From Limonium bicolor (lineage: Eukaryota; Streptophyta; Magnoliopsida; Caryophyllales; Plumbaginaceae), in NCBI GenBank assembly GCA_023374045.1, contig CM041777.1:482709594-482773593 (forward strand): DNA of 64,000 nt, in the 5' to 3' direction. Made by a program: the position numbers and the translations under genes. Of the stretch, positions 1-14,195 are shown one piece after another. Position 1 is the first letter of the stretch; every line of letters begins with the position of its first letter. Under the pieces are notes generated by a model. It was not told where the DNA came from. It made no database searches and saw only the letters and a list, made by a program, of their open reading frames with translations.

Positions 1-2147
1 ATCATAAAAGTATAGTACTGTAAAATTATACCGGTAGTAATAATCCGCTGTCTTAATTCTACCCCACCAACACTCGGTCGGGTAATCTCTTCTTTCTTCA
101 TGTACCTGGAAATGGTTAGCCATGAAACGGCTCAGCAAAATAAATTGCTGGTATGAGAGCGTGCAGCCCACAAGCTACTGGGCCACACCAACTACTTTGT
201 CGAATACATACAGATCATTTTTTTTGTAAAGCTGTAAACACACAGCATAATATAATCATAACAAACATCCATACAAGGATAATAATGTCACACAGAACAA
301 GATCTCAGAAGGTCAATTTAGATGTCCTGTAATTGTTTACTAGTAGTCAGATCCTCACAATGGGACTAACATGTATATAAGAGTACCTCACAGCAGTGGA
401 GGTATAGTGACCTCGTTAAACTCCATCTTCATAGAGTAAATTGGTCGGGTATGATAAACCCTTAGACGAGATGGGACTCTCGTACGAGTAGGTGGGTAAT
501 AATTCCCTCACAAGATAACGTAGTTAACTCCTGTACTAAAAGAGGTGGGTATCGTACCCTCGAGAGAAATAAAGTCTTCCTCCCAACTTGAAATGTTCTG
601 GTACGGTCCCGGTGAGTGGACATAGAGTGCACCCAAAACTCCCGTCGCGACGTAAATTTGAATAGGAGACGACCTGAGACAGGTACAGCTCCTGTAGCAT
701 GCATGGCCAGATACAACTGGGCTCCTCGCTTCTCGTAGTATAGAATTTGTTAGATGTCACACGAGGACGTTAATCAAGAACACAATGTGTATTGCCAGTT
801 ATCACGTTTAGGACAACGACGTTTGTTATAAAGTGAAGTTAGTGAGAAACTTGAGTACAAGTTCTTGGTATAATAATACATAGGTATTTAATCCACTGGT
901 AATGTAGTGTTGTATGCGTGGAACATACACGTTACAGTTTGTATCATCACGCACATAAAGTAACACAACAGTGCACAAGAGTAATACAACAATTTACAAT
1001 AATTATCTTGGTCGTTATTTCAAACAACAGATAGCACACAAGCCGGTATAATCCGGTAGCAAGCAGGCTGCAAGAATCCCATACCGTTCACCGTAGATTG
1101 TACTTGTTTAGTTCCCGGTCAACGTCTGGTCAAACAAAGTCCTAGAATAGGATTAACTGAGAAGGTTAATTTATGTAACTCTCGCATAAGATTTTTATCG
1201 TAACGTACAGTGATTACGTACTCCCTCGTCATTTTATGTGAGGTCGGTTTACAATAATTATTATTTCTTTCACTTCTTAACTGTACTTATAAATAAGGAA
1301 TTATTATATACCTTAAATCCTATAGTCTTTATTTACAAGACTTTTATTGCATGGTAGTATACTTTATTTATTCCCATGATTTTATGTATGACATATTGAC
1401 CATTCTCCTTAGTTTATTTAATTCCTTGTATATATTTTTATATACATATATTTATACATGTATGTACACAAGTATTGTTTATAAGACATATTGTATCTGT
1501 CCAGATGACCTAACAACTTATAAATTTGTCAATGACATTTATTGGTCATATGTAAATTAATTATCCTCTTAATTTTATACTCAATATACTATAACTCCAA
1601 TTATTATTTGGTACTCACACATTAAATTCCTTATATTCATTTCCTTTTGATTTACTTGCAAATCTTAAATGTATATATTTTATATACATGTATTATTTAT
1701 GATACATGATTTTTAATTGTCTAAATGACATAACCACTTAATAAATTCTCAAATTGTATTTACATGTCAAGCATGGACTTATTATTCCCCATATCTTTTA
1801 TTAACTACAAACTAACCCCAAATAATATTTTTTCTTTACAAATGAATTACTTGTACCTATATATCATATAGTTTAATTTCATAAATCCTTAAATCATAAT
1901 TTCTTTCTAATTCTCTAAATATCCATAGGTCCTACAAATATTTTAATCCCATAAATACGCTATACTTTTCGGTTATTATATTATAACCTCAATTATTTCA
2001 TAAACTTTACATTATACTCCAAAATACATTATATTACATAGTTTCATTTCCTTAATTAATTAATTCACTAAACCACCACTATAAATTCGGTAATTATTAT
2101 TTGAACACCTTAACTTTTATAAATAGCCTATTAGCCATAACAATTTT
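1..2147 (-). mobile_element. Long LTR 'C', distal part (minus orientation, runs off the left edge)
   Basis: AT-rich non-coding sequence that matches in style, and partly in motif, the middle and end of the long minus-orientation LTR at 54493-60132. It is interrupted at 2147 by solo LTR D and resumes at 6826; the target sequence reads through once D and one TSD copy are removed. The two parts of C add up to about 5.67 kb, close to the 5.64 kb of the other LTR, so the window probably begins near the end of this LTR. Short ORFs here (for example around 462-760 and 1351-1560) show no recognisable protein features. Confidence 0.6.
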
Positions 2148-2411
2148 TGAAATACCCCAAACCTAAGTATGTTAAGTAAACATCAAATCATGATGTAGTA
2201 GGGCTAAAATATGCCTTAGAAAGATTGGTAGACAATTTAAACCAAGGAAAACACAAGAAAGTGCCTTAAAGGCAATCAGGGCAAAAACGTGCTCTAAGCT
2301 TGGAGAGACTTGGGTGAGTACCCAAATATCATGATAAGACCTTAGTAATATTCTAATGGTCATTTAAATCAATTAGCAAAGAAAACCAAGCTTGAAAACA
2401 AGTTAAAACAC

Positions 2412-2446
2412 AAAATGTGCTTTAAGAAGTCTTAAAGCACATTTTT
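2412..2446. repeat. Inverted repeat (hairpin) near LTR D start
   Basis: Arms AAAATGTGCTTTAAG and CTTAAAGCACATTTT pair over 15 bp around a 4 nt centre. Related inverted repeats sit at a comparable place near the start of LTR C (9540-9574), LTR G (59684-59725) and LTR B (about 27091-27150). Confidence 0.8.
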
Positions 2447-4711
2447 GAGAAATTGTCTTAGAATTGAGTTTTGAGTGGCTAAATGTCCATCATTACTCTT
2501 TAATCAACATGTGTACTAATTAGTATCACATTAGGAGGTCTAAATCAATGAGAAATCAAAAATTTCCCGATTATGTGCCTTGATTAGTGAATAGTGACTA
2601 TTTAGTGCTAGTTAAGACATAAGTCAACATAAGTCAATAAGATGGTCAACCAAGACCATAAATATCTCCATTTATTAGAGGGGGCCGGTTTTTATGTGGG
2701 GAGTCACCACATGAGTCATCAAATGAGAAAGGAAAAGAAGAGATAAGTAAAGAAGTTACTATTTGCTTTATTAAAGCAAAATATCCTTATAAGCTACCTT
2801 CTCCCCTCTATTCTCCATTTCTCTCTTTCACCCACGGTTTCTTCTTCTTCTCTCTGTTACAAAACCGAGAGTGCTGCTCCCCCATGGTTCTCCATCTTCA
2901 ATCACTTACCAAATACACAATATTGCTCCAAATCAAAAACTAAACACATATTATTCTTAGTTAGGTCAAGACCTATCTTTCTATCTTTTCAAATCCTTCA
3001 AAGCTCCATTTTGGTGCCAAGAGGAAACTCCATTGATGGAGGAAAACCAAGTTTGAAGAGCTCATTAGCTTCTCCATTCTCTTAAGGTAAAGAAAATGTA
3101 AGAAAAACCATGTTTCCATCATTTCTTGTACATGGCCGAAAATTCCTTCTCATGGGGCTATGTTTTTATGCCTTGTTCTAGCTTGATTTATTCACCAAGG
3201 ACTAGTGGAGGTCCTATTTCATTCAATGCCAAAGTCTACCTTGAGACTTCAAAGGTAATCATCCACTTTTATGCCTTAGAACACATTTCTAACCTAGGTT
3301 TTTATTCCTTAAGGTTAGTGCATTGTTTAGTACTCACATGAGTCCTTAAATATTGATTAGAACATTGGCAAAAGGAATTTAAGTGGTGGCCGAGATTTAT
3401 GCAAGAAGAAGGCCTAAGGAGGAGATTAAGATAAGCTTGAGAAAACAAGGTAAAATGCTTACCTAATGGTGGTTTAAGATTAAGGAATGAGTTTTAGATA
3501 AATACCAATGTGGCTTAGAGCTTACATTGTGTATTGGGTTATATAACCTAAGGAAAAAGAACTTAAACAAGCTTATGAACTTGTGATTAAGGAGCTAATG
3601 AGAATGAGTTAGTAATATAAGGTTAAGGTGGATTTTAAGAGCATTATAACTACTATGAGATTGATGAGTGTATTTGCAGGTGAAAGCTTATATATGTGGG
3701 AAATTCAGTGTTTAAGTTTAAGTCATTTAAGGGCCTAAGAGCCATGTCATTTAAGAGCCTTAGTGCTATGCAATTTAAGTATTGCACTATATTGAGTTTA
3801 TTATGAATGAGTTGGTTTGGGTGAGAATTATGATGAGAAAAAGGTTTGATGTGCGTGAGATGATTGAATGAGAAAAACCATGCATATGGGCATGATAAAT
3901 ACTAGAGGAGCTATGGCAAAATTTGAATGAAAATAAGCTAACAACGGTGTTCTTGAGGATTAGAATGACTTAGAATTGTTTAAGAGGAATTAGAGGTTAG
4001 GAGGGTTGTAATTTGTGTGCTAAGATTGTGTACTAAGGACTGAGTGTTCTTGATTGTATTAAGGGTGGAAAACTAAATGTTGGGTGTAGTAATACTAAGA
4101 AAGCCATGTCAAAATTTGGAGAGAAAACTAAGTGTTTAAGATGTTCTAAGGAGATTTTATGACTAAGGAATGTTCTAGTAATCACTAAGGGTTGTATTGG
4201 TGAAAATGGATAAACTATGGAGTTCTTGAGTACTAGGAAGACCTAGGGATGTCTAAGAGGGACTAGGGGTTATAATGGTGAGTTTTATGCACCAAAAACC
4301 ATGGTTAAGGAAGCTAGGAAACTTGTACAAAGTTTGAAGGAAAAGTAAGGTATAATGACTTATAAGGATGTAAGCATGTTTTAGATTATATAGGCTTTGA
4401 GAAGTTTGAGTAAAGCAAATGGGTGTGCAAAATGATGCTTGAGGAGTAGTTAAGATGGTGGTGAAGAAACATAATGATTAGTTGAGGTCTTAGGCAAAGT
4501 CACAAGGGGAAGTGTAAGGAATCAAGTGTTAAGTGTAAGAATTTGTAAGAAATTGAGTGTCAAGTTTGGTGATTTTTGAGGAAGGTTTAGTACATGTTTT
4601 AAGGTGTTTAAACATGTAGGAAACATTGGAAAGATTGTGGAATGAGTGGGAAAAGATTGGGGTGAATTTGGAGTTCAAAATGAGGAGAAAAGCACTTTGG
4701 AAAATAGGTTC

Positions 4712-4826
4712 TGCTGTGGACCGCCCTAGGGACCGCCCCTGTGGGGAGGTCCAGGCAAATCGTGCAGGAAATTAGCTTCTGGTTGGGACCGCCCCTGGGG
4801 ACCGCCCCAGAGGGGCGGTCTAGTGC
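4712..4826. repeat. GC-rich palindrome island in LTR D
   Basis: A GC-rich patch in AT-rich DNA with alternating direct and inverted copies of GGACCGCCCC / GGGGCGGTCC. The ORF read through it on the minus strand (4726-4941) is a by-product of the repeats. Confidence 0.75.
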
Positions 4827-5913
4827 AGAGAAAAAGAAAATTTTTGTTTTTGGCTTCTAATGATGGGGGATTGAATGGTAATGGTAGATGATGTTTAGGC
4901 CTTGTTTGGTGACATGTAAAGGCCTTAAGAGGTGTAAACAAGTATGAGGTGTAATGAGAAGTGATTAACTTATATGATTAAGTTTAAATTACAATGACTT
5001 AGTGGTCCAACATTAGGAGGTGATGATGATTAGAAAGATAAGCATATAATGACTTAAGAGATTAGGGTAAGTAAATGATATTAAATGTTTAAGGTTAAGT
5101 TGGTAAGAATTTAAGAAGAGCTAGATGGAGATTGATATGTAATGATAATATAAGGTTAGTAAGGACATGTTTGGTGGGTAACAATGAAATTAAGTGAATG
5201 GATAAGTATAAGTGATGAGGAGAAGTGATTCACTAAGATTAAGTTTGTAAGGTTAAGTTGTAAGACTTAAGAATTGTTAGGATCATTAAGGGTTAAGTAG
5301 GTAAGTAAGTTATGTAAGTTGAGTTAAGTTAAGGATTAACAATCTAAAACTGAATGAATGTTTTAGGACTGGGAATTGGGACTCCGGAAGAGAGTAAACA
5401 ACCGAACGACCAATGGTGAACGGTACAGTTCTCTTGTGACCTGCTTGCTAACGAGGTGTCCCTCGGCTTGTGTGCTATTGTTTTTGTGTGATCACTAAAC
5501 AAGATAAGCATGCAATCGGAATATATTATTTCTTGTATTGTTGTGTGATGTTTGAAGACTAACACAACATACCGTGAGAACCTACTAACCAATGTTTAGT
5601 AAGGAATTGAGTGAGACTAAGGAACGCCCCCTAATAAGGGACGATATGAACCGAAGAGGTTAATCAACGAACATGGTCTTGAGACTATTACTAACTGGAA
5701 CTTGAGTGAGGAACCCGGGACCGATCTCCGGTCATGCATGCTAAGGAAAAAGGGGGACGGTATCTGAATCAGATCCGCCCTCGCTTAAGGACTTGTCTTC
5801 GGACTTGTAGCCTAGGGCCGGTTGCCGGCTCAGCTACGCTGGATTCCCGTCCAGGGTAGGTGGCATTAAGATGGTGCGGTGGGATCACCTAAATCCCAGG
5901 TTTGAACTTAGGC

Positions 5914-6245
5914 TACAACCATTCCCCTCCAGGAACGGTTTGTATTTCTGAGAATAAGTTAAGATTAAGATAAGTTACAATCATTCCTTTTTAGAGGATG
6001 ATTTGTATTATTAAGATTAAGATTAAGATAAGTTAAGATTAAGATAAGTTACAATCATTCCTTTTTAAAGGATGATTTGTATCGTTAAGATTAAGATTAA
6101 GTTAAGATTAAGTTTAAGGTGAGGTTAAGATAAGTTGCAACCATTCCTTTTAAAGGATGGTTTGTATTATTCAGATTAAGGTAAGTCACATCCACTCCTT
6201 ATTAAAGGATGGTTGTTTCTAAGATTAAGATAAGACTAAGATTGA
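5914..6245. repeat. Tandem repeat with CATTCCTTT...AAAGGATG hairpins
   Basis: About five diverged copies of a unit containing AGATAAGTTACAATCATTCC followed by TTTTAAAGGATG and TTTGTAT, joined by runs of AAGATT. Each unit can form a short hairpin between CATTCCTTT and AAAGGATG. Lies in the 3' third of solo LTR D. Confidence 0.75.
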
Positions 6246-6825
6246 GGTGAGATAAGGATGGACTAAGATTAAGAGGGAACATTACTTAAGGAGTTAAATA
6301 ACTAACTCTCTAATTAAGGGAACGCATTTAAGTCGTTCATTGTGTGTGAACTTTGATTGTTCATATTTGGATCGTTGTTTACAGCATTCATTATTATGTT
6401 GTGCATATAATCAACCTCCATGCTATCGACAATTAGTCGTCGTAGCCACGTTAGCTTGGGGGCCATGAGGGGATCGTACCAGCATTCGTGCTGACCCCCT
6501 TTGGGGGCTGTTTTTACTACACAGGTACAACAGGAAGCGGCCGTCGCGAGAGTAAGAAGAGGATACAAGTGTTAAGGGTTAAGAGTGGCCTACGAGTTGT
6601 GCATGTACACTCGTATGGCAATTTAAGTTAGTAAGATGTATAGGACGTGAGGGGGTTGTAAGAAGGATATGTAAATGTTTAAGATTGTTGCTCTAATGTT
6701 CGGTATATTCTGTAGACAGACCGTGGCAAGGTCCTGGATTGTAAAGAATTCCGCTGTGACATGTATGTATATATGCTGTTAAGTTGCGAGACCACAATTG
6801 GATTGAGTTGGGGTGTTACAATTTT

Positions 6826-9800
6826 CGGCTTTGTCATATAATTCCTTGAAATTATATTTTAACCCCAAAAACTTTACATAAGTTACATATCCACTTATAA
6901 ACTATAGTTTTAATATTTAATTTCCTTAAATTTCGAATGGAACATAATAATTCCATTAATTACGCTTCCGCCCCAAATTAAATTCCTAATTTCACCCCAA
7001 AACTTTTATAAACTTATTATTTTATGTCGTAAGTCATTTTAACCCAAAGTTTTCAGTCAACACTTTGACGAAAGTTTAATTTCATACTTAATACATCAAT
7101 ATACCCAGAAATATATATATATTTCGATCTTGCACTAATCTTTCCAAAAATTACAAAATAACCCCAAAACTTTATAAATTGTTATTTTTACTTCTAAACA
7201 CTTATTTAATTCACCCAAAACTCAGAATATTAATTCCTACACCATTTTATGTTATAATTATGCCAAGGACCATATTATTCTCGAATATAACTAAATATTC
7301 CCATAACATTCTTAAAATTACATTTTTACCACATAACTTATTAAACTAGTCATTTAAACATTAGTAAATATTTTTACTCACCAAAACTCTTTATTTAAAT
7401 TCGTAAGTATTTTTACTCCAATATTTTGAGGACTCTAAAATTACCAAATTACCCTTTTTATGCCAGATTTTAATTCCTAGGCTTTTAATTTCATAACCTT
7501 ATCTTTTAAAGGTTTTTAATATACCGAAATACTCATAGAATTATCTAAATCACTTAGACAAATTCTAAAATTATGTATACACTTATAATATACTAAAAAA
7601 ATCTTCCAATATCACTTATAATTTTCGGTAATGACTATTATTTACCATATAGTTTTATAAATTATGTTTTTAACCCTTGAATTATTCCCTTGACCTTATA
7701 GGTCATTAATATACCAAACTAACCAACCAAAAATGGTATTAAATATTTTAATACATCATTAAGTCTTATATTGTCCATAAATCCCACGGATGCTACATGT
7801 TTGTAACAAAATGCCATAAAAACCATATTATAGTATAGGATAGGATTTTCTCACCTAGCTTTTAATTTCCAAGCCACCAAAGCACACCAAACAGCAACTA
7901 GCACTCTCGATCTAGTTTTAACATAGAATTTAATTAGCTTTTGAAGTGCTAATAACATAAGCTTAGTATATACTTCATTAAGGTAATAATACTCAATTTG
8001 TCTAGGTATATTTAGGACTGTCTTCCAACTGTTTGAGCATGGAGTTTTCCATGGGTTTTTCCAGCATCATTTCATGCAGAAAAAGGTCATATATTAGCCA
8101 TGTAAGCAAGGTCATTAATGGTGGATTTAAGCTAGGAAAGTACAAGGTATTTACCTTGGTTTGATGCTAGTTTAAAGGGCTACTTACGCCTGGTTTTTGT
8201 GAGCAAAAACAAATGTTAAAACTGCTACTTATACCCACTCACTTTACCGGTAGAACAATGGTATACATGGGAAATTTTTTTACCGAAGGCTTGTACAGCA
8301 AGAGAGATTGCATGGCTGTTACGCCTAAGTTTCAAAAGCAAAACAAGATATTAAACTAGTAATCACATCAGCATATATAACCGTTGCAATTAGGAGAAGA
8401 TAGGCAAGATTATTCTTACCGAGAGTGAATGAAAATGAGGCTTCTTGCATGCTTTTATTCCTTCACAAAGATGGTTGTTCCCCACTGTTTTATTACATGA
8501 AGAAAAACAGGAGGAGAAGCTTAGGGAAAGCTGGGTAAAACAGGAAGTATAGAAGGAGGAAATGGACTTATCTCTAGCATGTTTTTACCTTAAGAAGTTA
8601 TAACAACTAACCTCCTTTTCTTCTTCTGTTTTCAGCCGATAAACTGCACTACTTCAAGCTCCTATATAGCTTTGTTTGCTGGATAACAATGGAGGTGGGT
8701 GAGTTCCTTGAAGGGAGGAAGAAGAGAGGAAGAAAAGTAGCTTATTCATGCCATGAGAGCCTAGTTAGATCTTGCTACAGCAGCCATGGGAGATGGGTGT
8801 TTCTCCTAGGTTCTGGAACAGCAAGGAGGGGTCTTGTTTGCTACGGTTTGAAGAAGAAGGAAGGTGACTAACGAGAGGAAAAAGAAAACAAATCGGCTAT
8901 AGTAGGTAAGAACCTTAGCATTGGTCAGCACATGGGTTGCCACTTGGCTAATTATTTTGGAGATTCAATCGGTGGAAGAAGCTTAAACAAGCGGCAAGGA
9001 TTAGATCAATTGGTAAGATAATGTTGATTATTTAATGTAGCTAGTAAAGATGTAATAATTGTCTTAATGGAGCATTATTGTCACTTTTACAAAAGTTACA
9101 AGGGAGAGTCATATGTCATTGTTTGGAATTGGCGCATGCCAAGGGGAGCAGCCTCCATTAAACGACATGGCTCACATGGGGTGGGGTGGTTAGTTTATTT
9201 AATTAACATATTAGATGTATAATGATCTTTACTTTAGTAAAATGGAAATAATTAGCATATTTGGTAATATAGGGGAGCGGCTGGTGTTTGGTTAATGGCC
9301 CTTAGACTGGCGTAAATCATAGCCAAGGTCAAAGGATAAATATTGACATAGCCTAGATTAAGAGATTTAAATGTTATTTTGCACTATTTGGTTATTAATC
9401 ACTAACCAATACACATATTATTATTCTTTGTAAAACTTTGAATTAGACATTTTAATATAGTACATTATGTCACACTAGTATATTTAAGGGTATTCAAGAC
9501 CCTAAAATCAAACAAAACTCACTTTGGAGACAATCTCCCAAAAATGTGCTTTACGGAAGCTTAGTGCACTTTTTGTGTCCTAGTGCGTTCTTGAGCTTGG
9601 TTTCCCTTGGAAACGGTTTTAATATGTTCATTTATGAGTTATAAGGCTCCGGTCAAAATTTTAGATCAAACGGAGTTCGTTTGGATATTTAATCACCCTA
9701 AAAGGTCAAAGGGTGCATTCTTTGCCTTTTATTAAACATTGCTTAAATGTGTATATTAATTTATTTTAGAATTTATAAATGTTTAGGCAATCGTAAAATA

Positions 9801-10352
9801 TTTACGTTGCTCGTTAGTATTTTTCACGTTTTTACGGTGAACGTTATTGTGTACCGGGTTGTATAAACACTCGTATATATTTTTCCCGGGTGACGCTCTC
9901 TTAATTGAACTAGTTTCGTAAGGGGTTTAATGCCTGTTAACGTTCGTACGTAAGCGTTTATATGCGTGCGTGAAGATGACATTATATTAGCGTTCATGGA
10001 TCGAACGTTGTCATTTTATGAGTTGTATAAATGTCTGTATTAATCTTTCCTTGTTGTCGCTCTCTTTATCGAGCTGGTTACGGGTAAGGAGTAATGCTTG
10101 TTAATAAACGTACATGAGCGTTTTGTGTACGAGTATGTTACGACGTTTGTAAAATTTTGCCCGTCAGCGTTTACGGTAAAACGACTATTTTTACGTAAGC
10201 GTTTGCGTGCATGAGTTGCATGCGCACGCGTAATATTAATTTACGTAACGTTTGCATGCATAAATTAGCATGTGTAACTAAAATGATTTATTCCAGATCA
10301 ATTCTTCATTATTTAACAGTTTTAAGGTATTAATTAGATTTGGGGTATTTCA
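6826..10352 (-). mobile_element. Long LTR 'C', proximal part (minus orientation)
   Basis: Continuation of LTR C after solo LTR D. Its right end reads TTTGGGGTATTTCA on the plus strand, that is, the LTR starts TGAAATACCCC on the minus strand. The LINE endonuclease reading frame stops exactly at this border, so C was inserted into the LINE. The likely right TSD copy is TTTAT at 10353-10357; the left copy is outside the window, so solo LTR and 5' LTR of a full element cannot be told apart. No polypurine tract is next to it. A hairpin lies at 9540-9574. The ORF at 8689-8871 has no recognisable domain. Confidence 0.75.
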
Positions 10353-11466
10353 TTTATACCTCTGGTATACCGTCTTGCACTCGATGGTACTCTCTCCGAT
10401 GGGTTCAGTATCTCGTTGAAATCACCGACAGATAACATCTCAGGTTGCCAACCCTCCTTAGCTTGAAGGAGTTTATCAAGTAGCACTTTTCTTTCCCTTG
10501 GGTCACATGGAGCATAGACAAATATTATTGTGCTAGTTATCCCTTCCAACCTCGACTTTGTCTCACACATCAGCCATCTTATTCCCTTTACTACCCTTTG
10601 AATCTCCATTTCTTCCTCATCCCACATGACATCTATCCCTCCTGATCTGCCTTGACTTGGGACCCTTCCATTAAAGACTACACTTCTTCTTTCCCAAAGC
10701 ATGGAATTTTTGAGATGTTGTTCCACTATGTTGAGTCTTCACCAACCCTAACATTGAAATATTGTGATTTCAAACCTTCTTTCTCATTTTTTGTTGCTTT
10801 TCTTTAGAACCCATGCCTCTGATGTTTTGAAGGCCTAACGTCACCATCCTGCAGTTCTTACTTTGTTGTTTGAGACTGTAGTTGATCAATGATGTTTTCC
10901 TTCGCCAAGTCTTGGGTTTGGCACATGGCACCCTAGTTGCATTAGCAAATCCACACATTCTTCTGCTTCAATTTCTGGGTTAATAATCTTCCCTTTTTTG
11001 TTTCTAGCTACCGGCTCTTCCTACCTTGATTTGATGGAGGAGTGTTATGAAATAGATCCACAATTAACCTAGTCCCTTATCTGTTCCCCAGGGAATTTTG
11101 TATCGGTGTTGCACTTGGTTATCTGTACTGGGCGTAGTGGAAAAAACTCACCCTGCTTGGACTGTCTCTCCTATGTTGGTAATGATACATTTTCTCTCTG
11201 TCCATCTACTATAGCAACCCCTAACGAGTAATGTTCAGGGTTCAGCACACTCTACGCAGAAGTATGCTGCACCTCGGGACCCGCTTTATTATTTTCTATT
11301 CCCACTATCGGTTATATCCCTTCGTCTGCCCCAGGGATCACATCTTCTTGATCACCCGAATGTGTCAGGTCGTTATGGATCTCGGGATTGGAGCTGCCGT
11401 CTATTTCGATCCCCTCATAAGTCATAATTATTCTCCCCTCCTAACCTTTTAGGATCTGTGTCTAAG
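10353..11466 (-). pseudogene. L1 LINE, ORF1 end and ORF2 endonuclease N-terminus (fragment)
   Basis: Minus-strand remnant of a plant L1-type LINE. Near 10770-10870 the translation reads LGLQNIRGMGSKEKQQKMRKK, a typical start of the APE-like endonuclease of ORF2. After a frameshift, 10726-10334 gives GRVPSQGRSGGI, then IIFVYAPCDPRER and VGDFNEIL, the conserved endonuclease/exonuclease/phosphatase motifs that hold catalytic Asp and Asn. The reverse transcriptase is missing because LTR C interrupts the ORF at 10352; the remainder is presumably left of the window. The acidic C-terminus of ORF1 is readable around 11230-11440. Several stops and frameshifts make it non-functional. Confidence 0.8.
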
Positions 11467-12269
11467 TGCAGACATGGTAATGTGAGTGGTTGGAACTGAC
11501 GTAGTTAAAACAAATGAAAAAGAAATTAAAAACTCAAAATACCTTACGGGCTGCAAACAAAATCCCGGTCGCAATAGTATAGTACAGTGGAAGCGACCGG
11601 ATATCGAACCGTGGGACTAAAGGGGAATTATCTGATTCCTAAGCGGTGTCACAAAAAGGGGGATTAATTGACTTGTTTTTATAATAAAAAGGAAAGATAA
11701 AATAAACTGAGTAAAAGGTAAATTAAACGTGACTCTGGGTTCATGTTTATATAGTATGCTTTTTTATGCTATGTCTACCGGTTTTTATTATAATAGTTTG
11801 GCAAAATTTATGTTATTATCTTGAGGACTAAATCATAGACTCAAAAGAACTCGTTTACCAGAACATGCTCGGTCTAATCCAGATTCGAGCAAAACACATG
11901 TAAACGGATTAAGTATGAGAAATTATATTTGCGTCTGAAAATACTAACTTATTAAATCACTATAAGCTTTCTATAGATTTACGGCTTAATTAACCTGTCT
12001 AGTTATCACGGATCTGATCAAAATAGATTTAGTAAAGCATTTTAATAAATTCATGAAATTTATTAAAAAGGCGAGAGATAAGCTTTAATCGTAACAAACT
12101 GTATTTAATTAAACCAGCAAAAACATTATTACATAATTAAACAGACTAGAAATTAACCTTCACCCAGAGTATATCCTCTTAGCCTGACATATTAACTGGT
12201 AATATGTTGGTCAGAGGTTGGACAGAATAATAACGCAGTGGTTTTTGTGGATGAAAATGGAGTGAGATG

Positions 12270-13950
12270 TGATGAGTGTGAAATATGAATGGTTTTAGTG
12301 ATCTTTAATGCCTAATTTTTATACGTACATCGATAATATTCCACACTTATCTTCCGTTTTCCTTTGGTTTGTTGTTTGGTAAGGTTTGATACCTTTTTCT
12401 ATGATTAAATGCAGAGAAAAGCCAAGGAAACAGTAGATTAACTCACAAGGGAGATGATGCAACAAACGGGGGTCGAATTGGAGTCCGAACGATGAATTTA
12501 GAGGATTTTGAAGGAATGTCCGAGCTTGTGTCCGAACTTCCAAGTTCGGACGCAAGTCGAGGGTTCGTGTGCTGCGCCTGATGGGATGTCCGAACTTGTG
12601 TCCGAACTTCCAAGTTCGGACGCAAGTCGAGGGTTTGTGTGTTGCGCCTGATGGAATGTCCGAACTTCAGTCCGAGCATCGAAGTTCGGACATAGTTAAG
12701 AAAAGCCAGAGGTCTGATGTACGGAGCATGTCCGAACTTGTGTCCGAACATCCAAGTTCGAACACAAGTCGAAACTTTCTGACTTGAAGCGCTCAGAACA
12801 CTATGTCCAAACATTGAAGTCCGGACCAATGTTCGGACGGGATGAAAAATTCAGCATAAACTCGGCGTTTTGAAGGGAAAAAGAGAGAGGAAAAGTCTAT
12901 TTAACTGACCTAATCAGAGGAGAAAGGCATTCATTCATCATCGATCATTACAACACACACTCTCACGCTGATAAACGAGGTTCTCTCCATTCATCCACAC
13001 CAATTGCATCAGTTCACCTTCATTCACATTCATCAAGTCATCACCATCGTTCTGGAGGAGCATCGTCAGAAGGGAGTGAAGCCATCATCTTCAACCTTAC
13101 ACCTGCATTCATCGATCTGGATAGTCGTTCAACAGAAGGGTTTTTCTTCCTTTAGATGATTTCTATGTTGATTGTATTTATCTGTTTCTTTGCAATGTCT
13201 GGCTAGTAGGGATTTAACTCTGGGGTAGGGTTTGTTCAAGATGGATTCAATGTAGTTAAAGATTCTGCAATTTGATTATGAGGTTGTAATGGATTGTTTC
13301 CAGGTTAATGATTATGAATATCCTTCTCTATTAATTTCGCGAGTTATAGAGTTGTTTTGCGAAACCTATTAGGATCAGACAAGGTGATTAATAGGGAGTT
13401 CGAATTAACCTGGGAATTTGGGGAAGGATTAGTCGGATAGATAATCTTTCCTACAAACGCTAACAATTCTTTGTGCTTATTCCACCTATATGTGTTTTGC
13501 CAACTGCTAGATTAGAGTTGATACGTTCTGATAGGTGAGCTCTTCAATGAACTAGGATTTAGCATTGAAGAGATAGAAAGAATTGGCCTTTCCATTTCTC
13601 ATAATTAAATTGTAGGAGTTACTAGATTCAACCAGAAAAGAACAACCTGAACCCGGAGTTCCACTCATATTATCAAACTCATCATCATTTTTTACCGATT
13701 GCTTATTTCAACTCTGATTTGCATTTATTCGATTTAGTTTCAAAAACAATTCACAACCCCCTGAATTTCCAGTTTTCTTAGGATTTAGGATAGGACTTAG
13801 GCTTATTTATTTAAGTCCCACGGTTCGATACTTGGTTGCTTAACTTTCTATACTATAGTGACCGGGATTTTTGCAACCCGACAGACTTATTGATTTATTA
13901 TTTTCTAGATTAATTCGTTTAGTTTTAGTAGATCAATTTACCTGTTTGCA
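12270..13950 (+). mobile_element. Solo LTR 'F' inserted in the 3' LTR of A
   Basis: Starts TGATGAGTGTG and ends CTGTTTGCA. It is flanked by perfect AGATG duplications (12265-12269, 13951-13955), and the empty site with a single AGATG is preserved in the other LTR of A (near 20090). Its sequence is a diverged relative of the A LTR in the opposite orientation, sharing the start, a 'GATCCCCGTTTG'-like block and a 'GAACCGTGGGA' block. Length 1681 bp. ORFs here are by-products of the palindromes. Confidence 0.9.
12500..12835. repeat. GC-rich palindrome island in solo LTR F
   Basis: Four to five tandem units of roughly 80 bp built from TGTCCGAACTTGTGTCCGAA and the palindrome TCCGAACTTCCAAGTTCGGA. 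Both strands give repeat-driven ORFs (12443-12829 minus, 12569-12787 plus). Confidence 0.85.
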
Positions 13951-14195
13951 AGATGGTGATTTTGTGGAGGAAAATTGACATGGTTTTTGGGGTGGAATGC
14001 GATGTGGAAAATGGAGGAAGAATTTGATATGTAATGTGGTAGTGAATGGTGTCTATTTTAATGGAGGGTTATAGGTGTATTTATAGTGATATTGGGGTAA
14101 AAAAGAAGGGTAAGTCGGTGGAAGAGGTGTGTGAAAGGATAAAATTAATTTATCCTTTCATACCATGTCGATTGGCTCCTATTTGCTGAATTTAC

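Larger units (their letters stand above)
2148..6820 (+). mobile_element. Solo LTR 'D' of a long-LTR Ty3/gypsy family
   Basis: Starts TGAAATACCCC and ends GGGGTGTTACA, the same termini as the other long LTRs here. It is flanked by perfect 5 bp duplications ATTTT (2143-2147 and 6821-6825), and no internal retroelement domain lies between, so it is a solo LTR of 4673 bp. Seen inside: a 15 bp-arm hairpin at 2412-2446, a GC-rich palindrome island at 4712-4826, and a tandem array at 5914-6245. It is inserted in LTR C in the opposite orientation. No protein of its own is supported; ORFs at 2172-2363, 3126-3341, 5344-5592 and 6314-6568 are considered chance. Confidence 0.85.

Noticed and set aside
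12443..12829. 128-residue minus-strand ORF and the opposing plus-strand ORF
   Set aside because: Both lie in the palindrome island of solo LTR F; open frames on both strands come from the repeated GTCCGAAC units.
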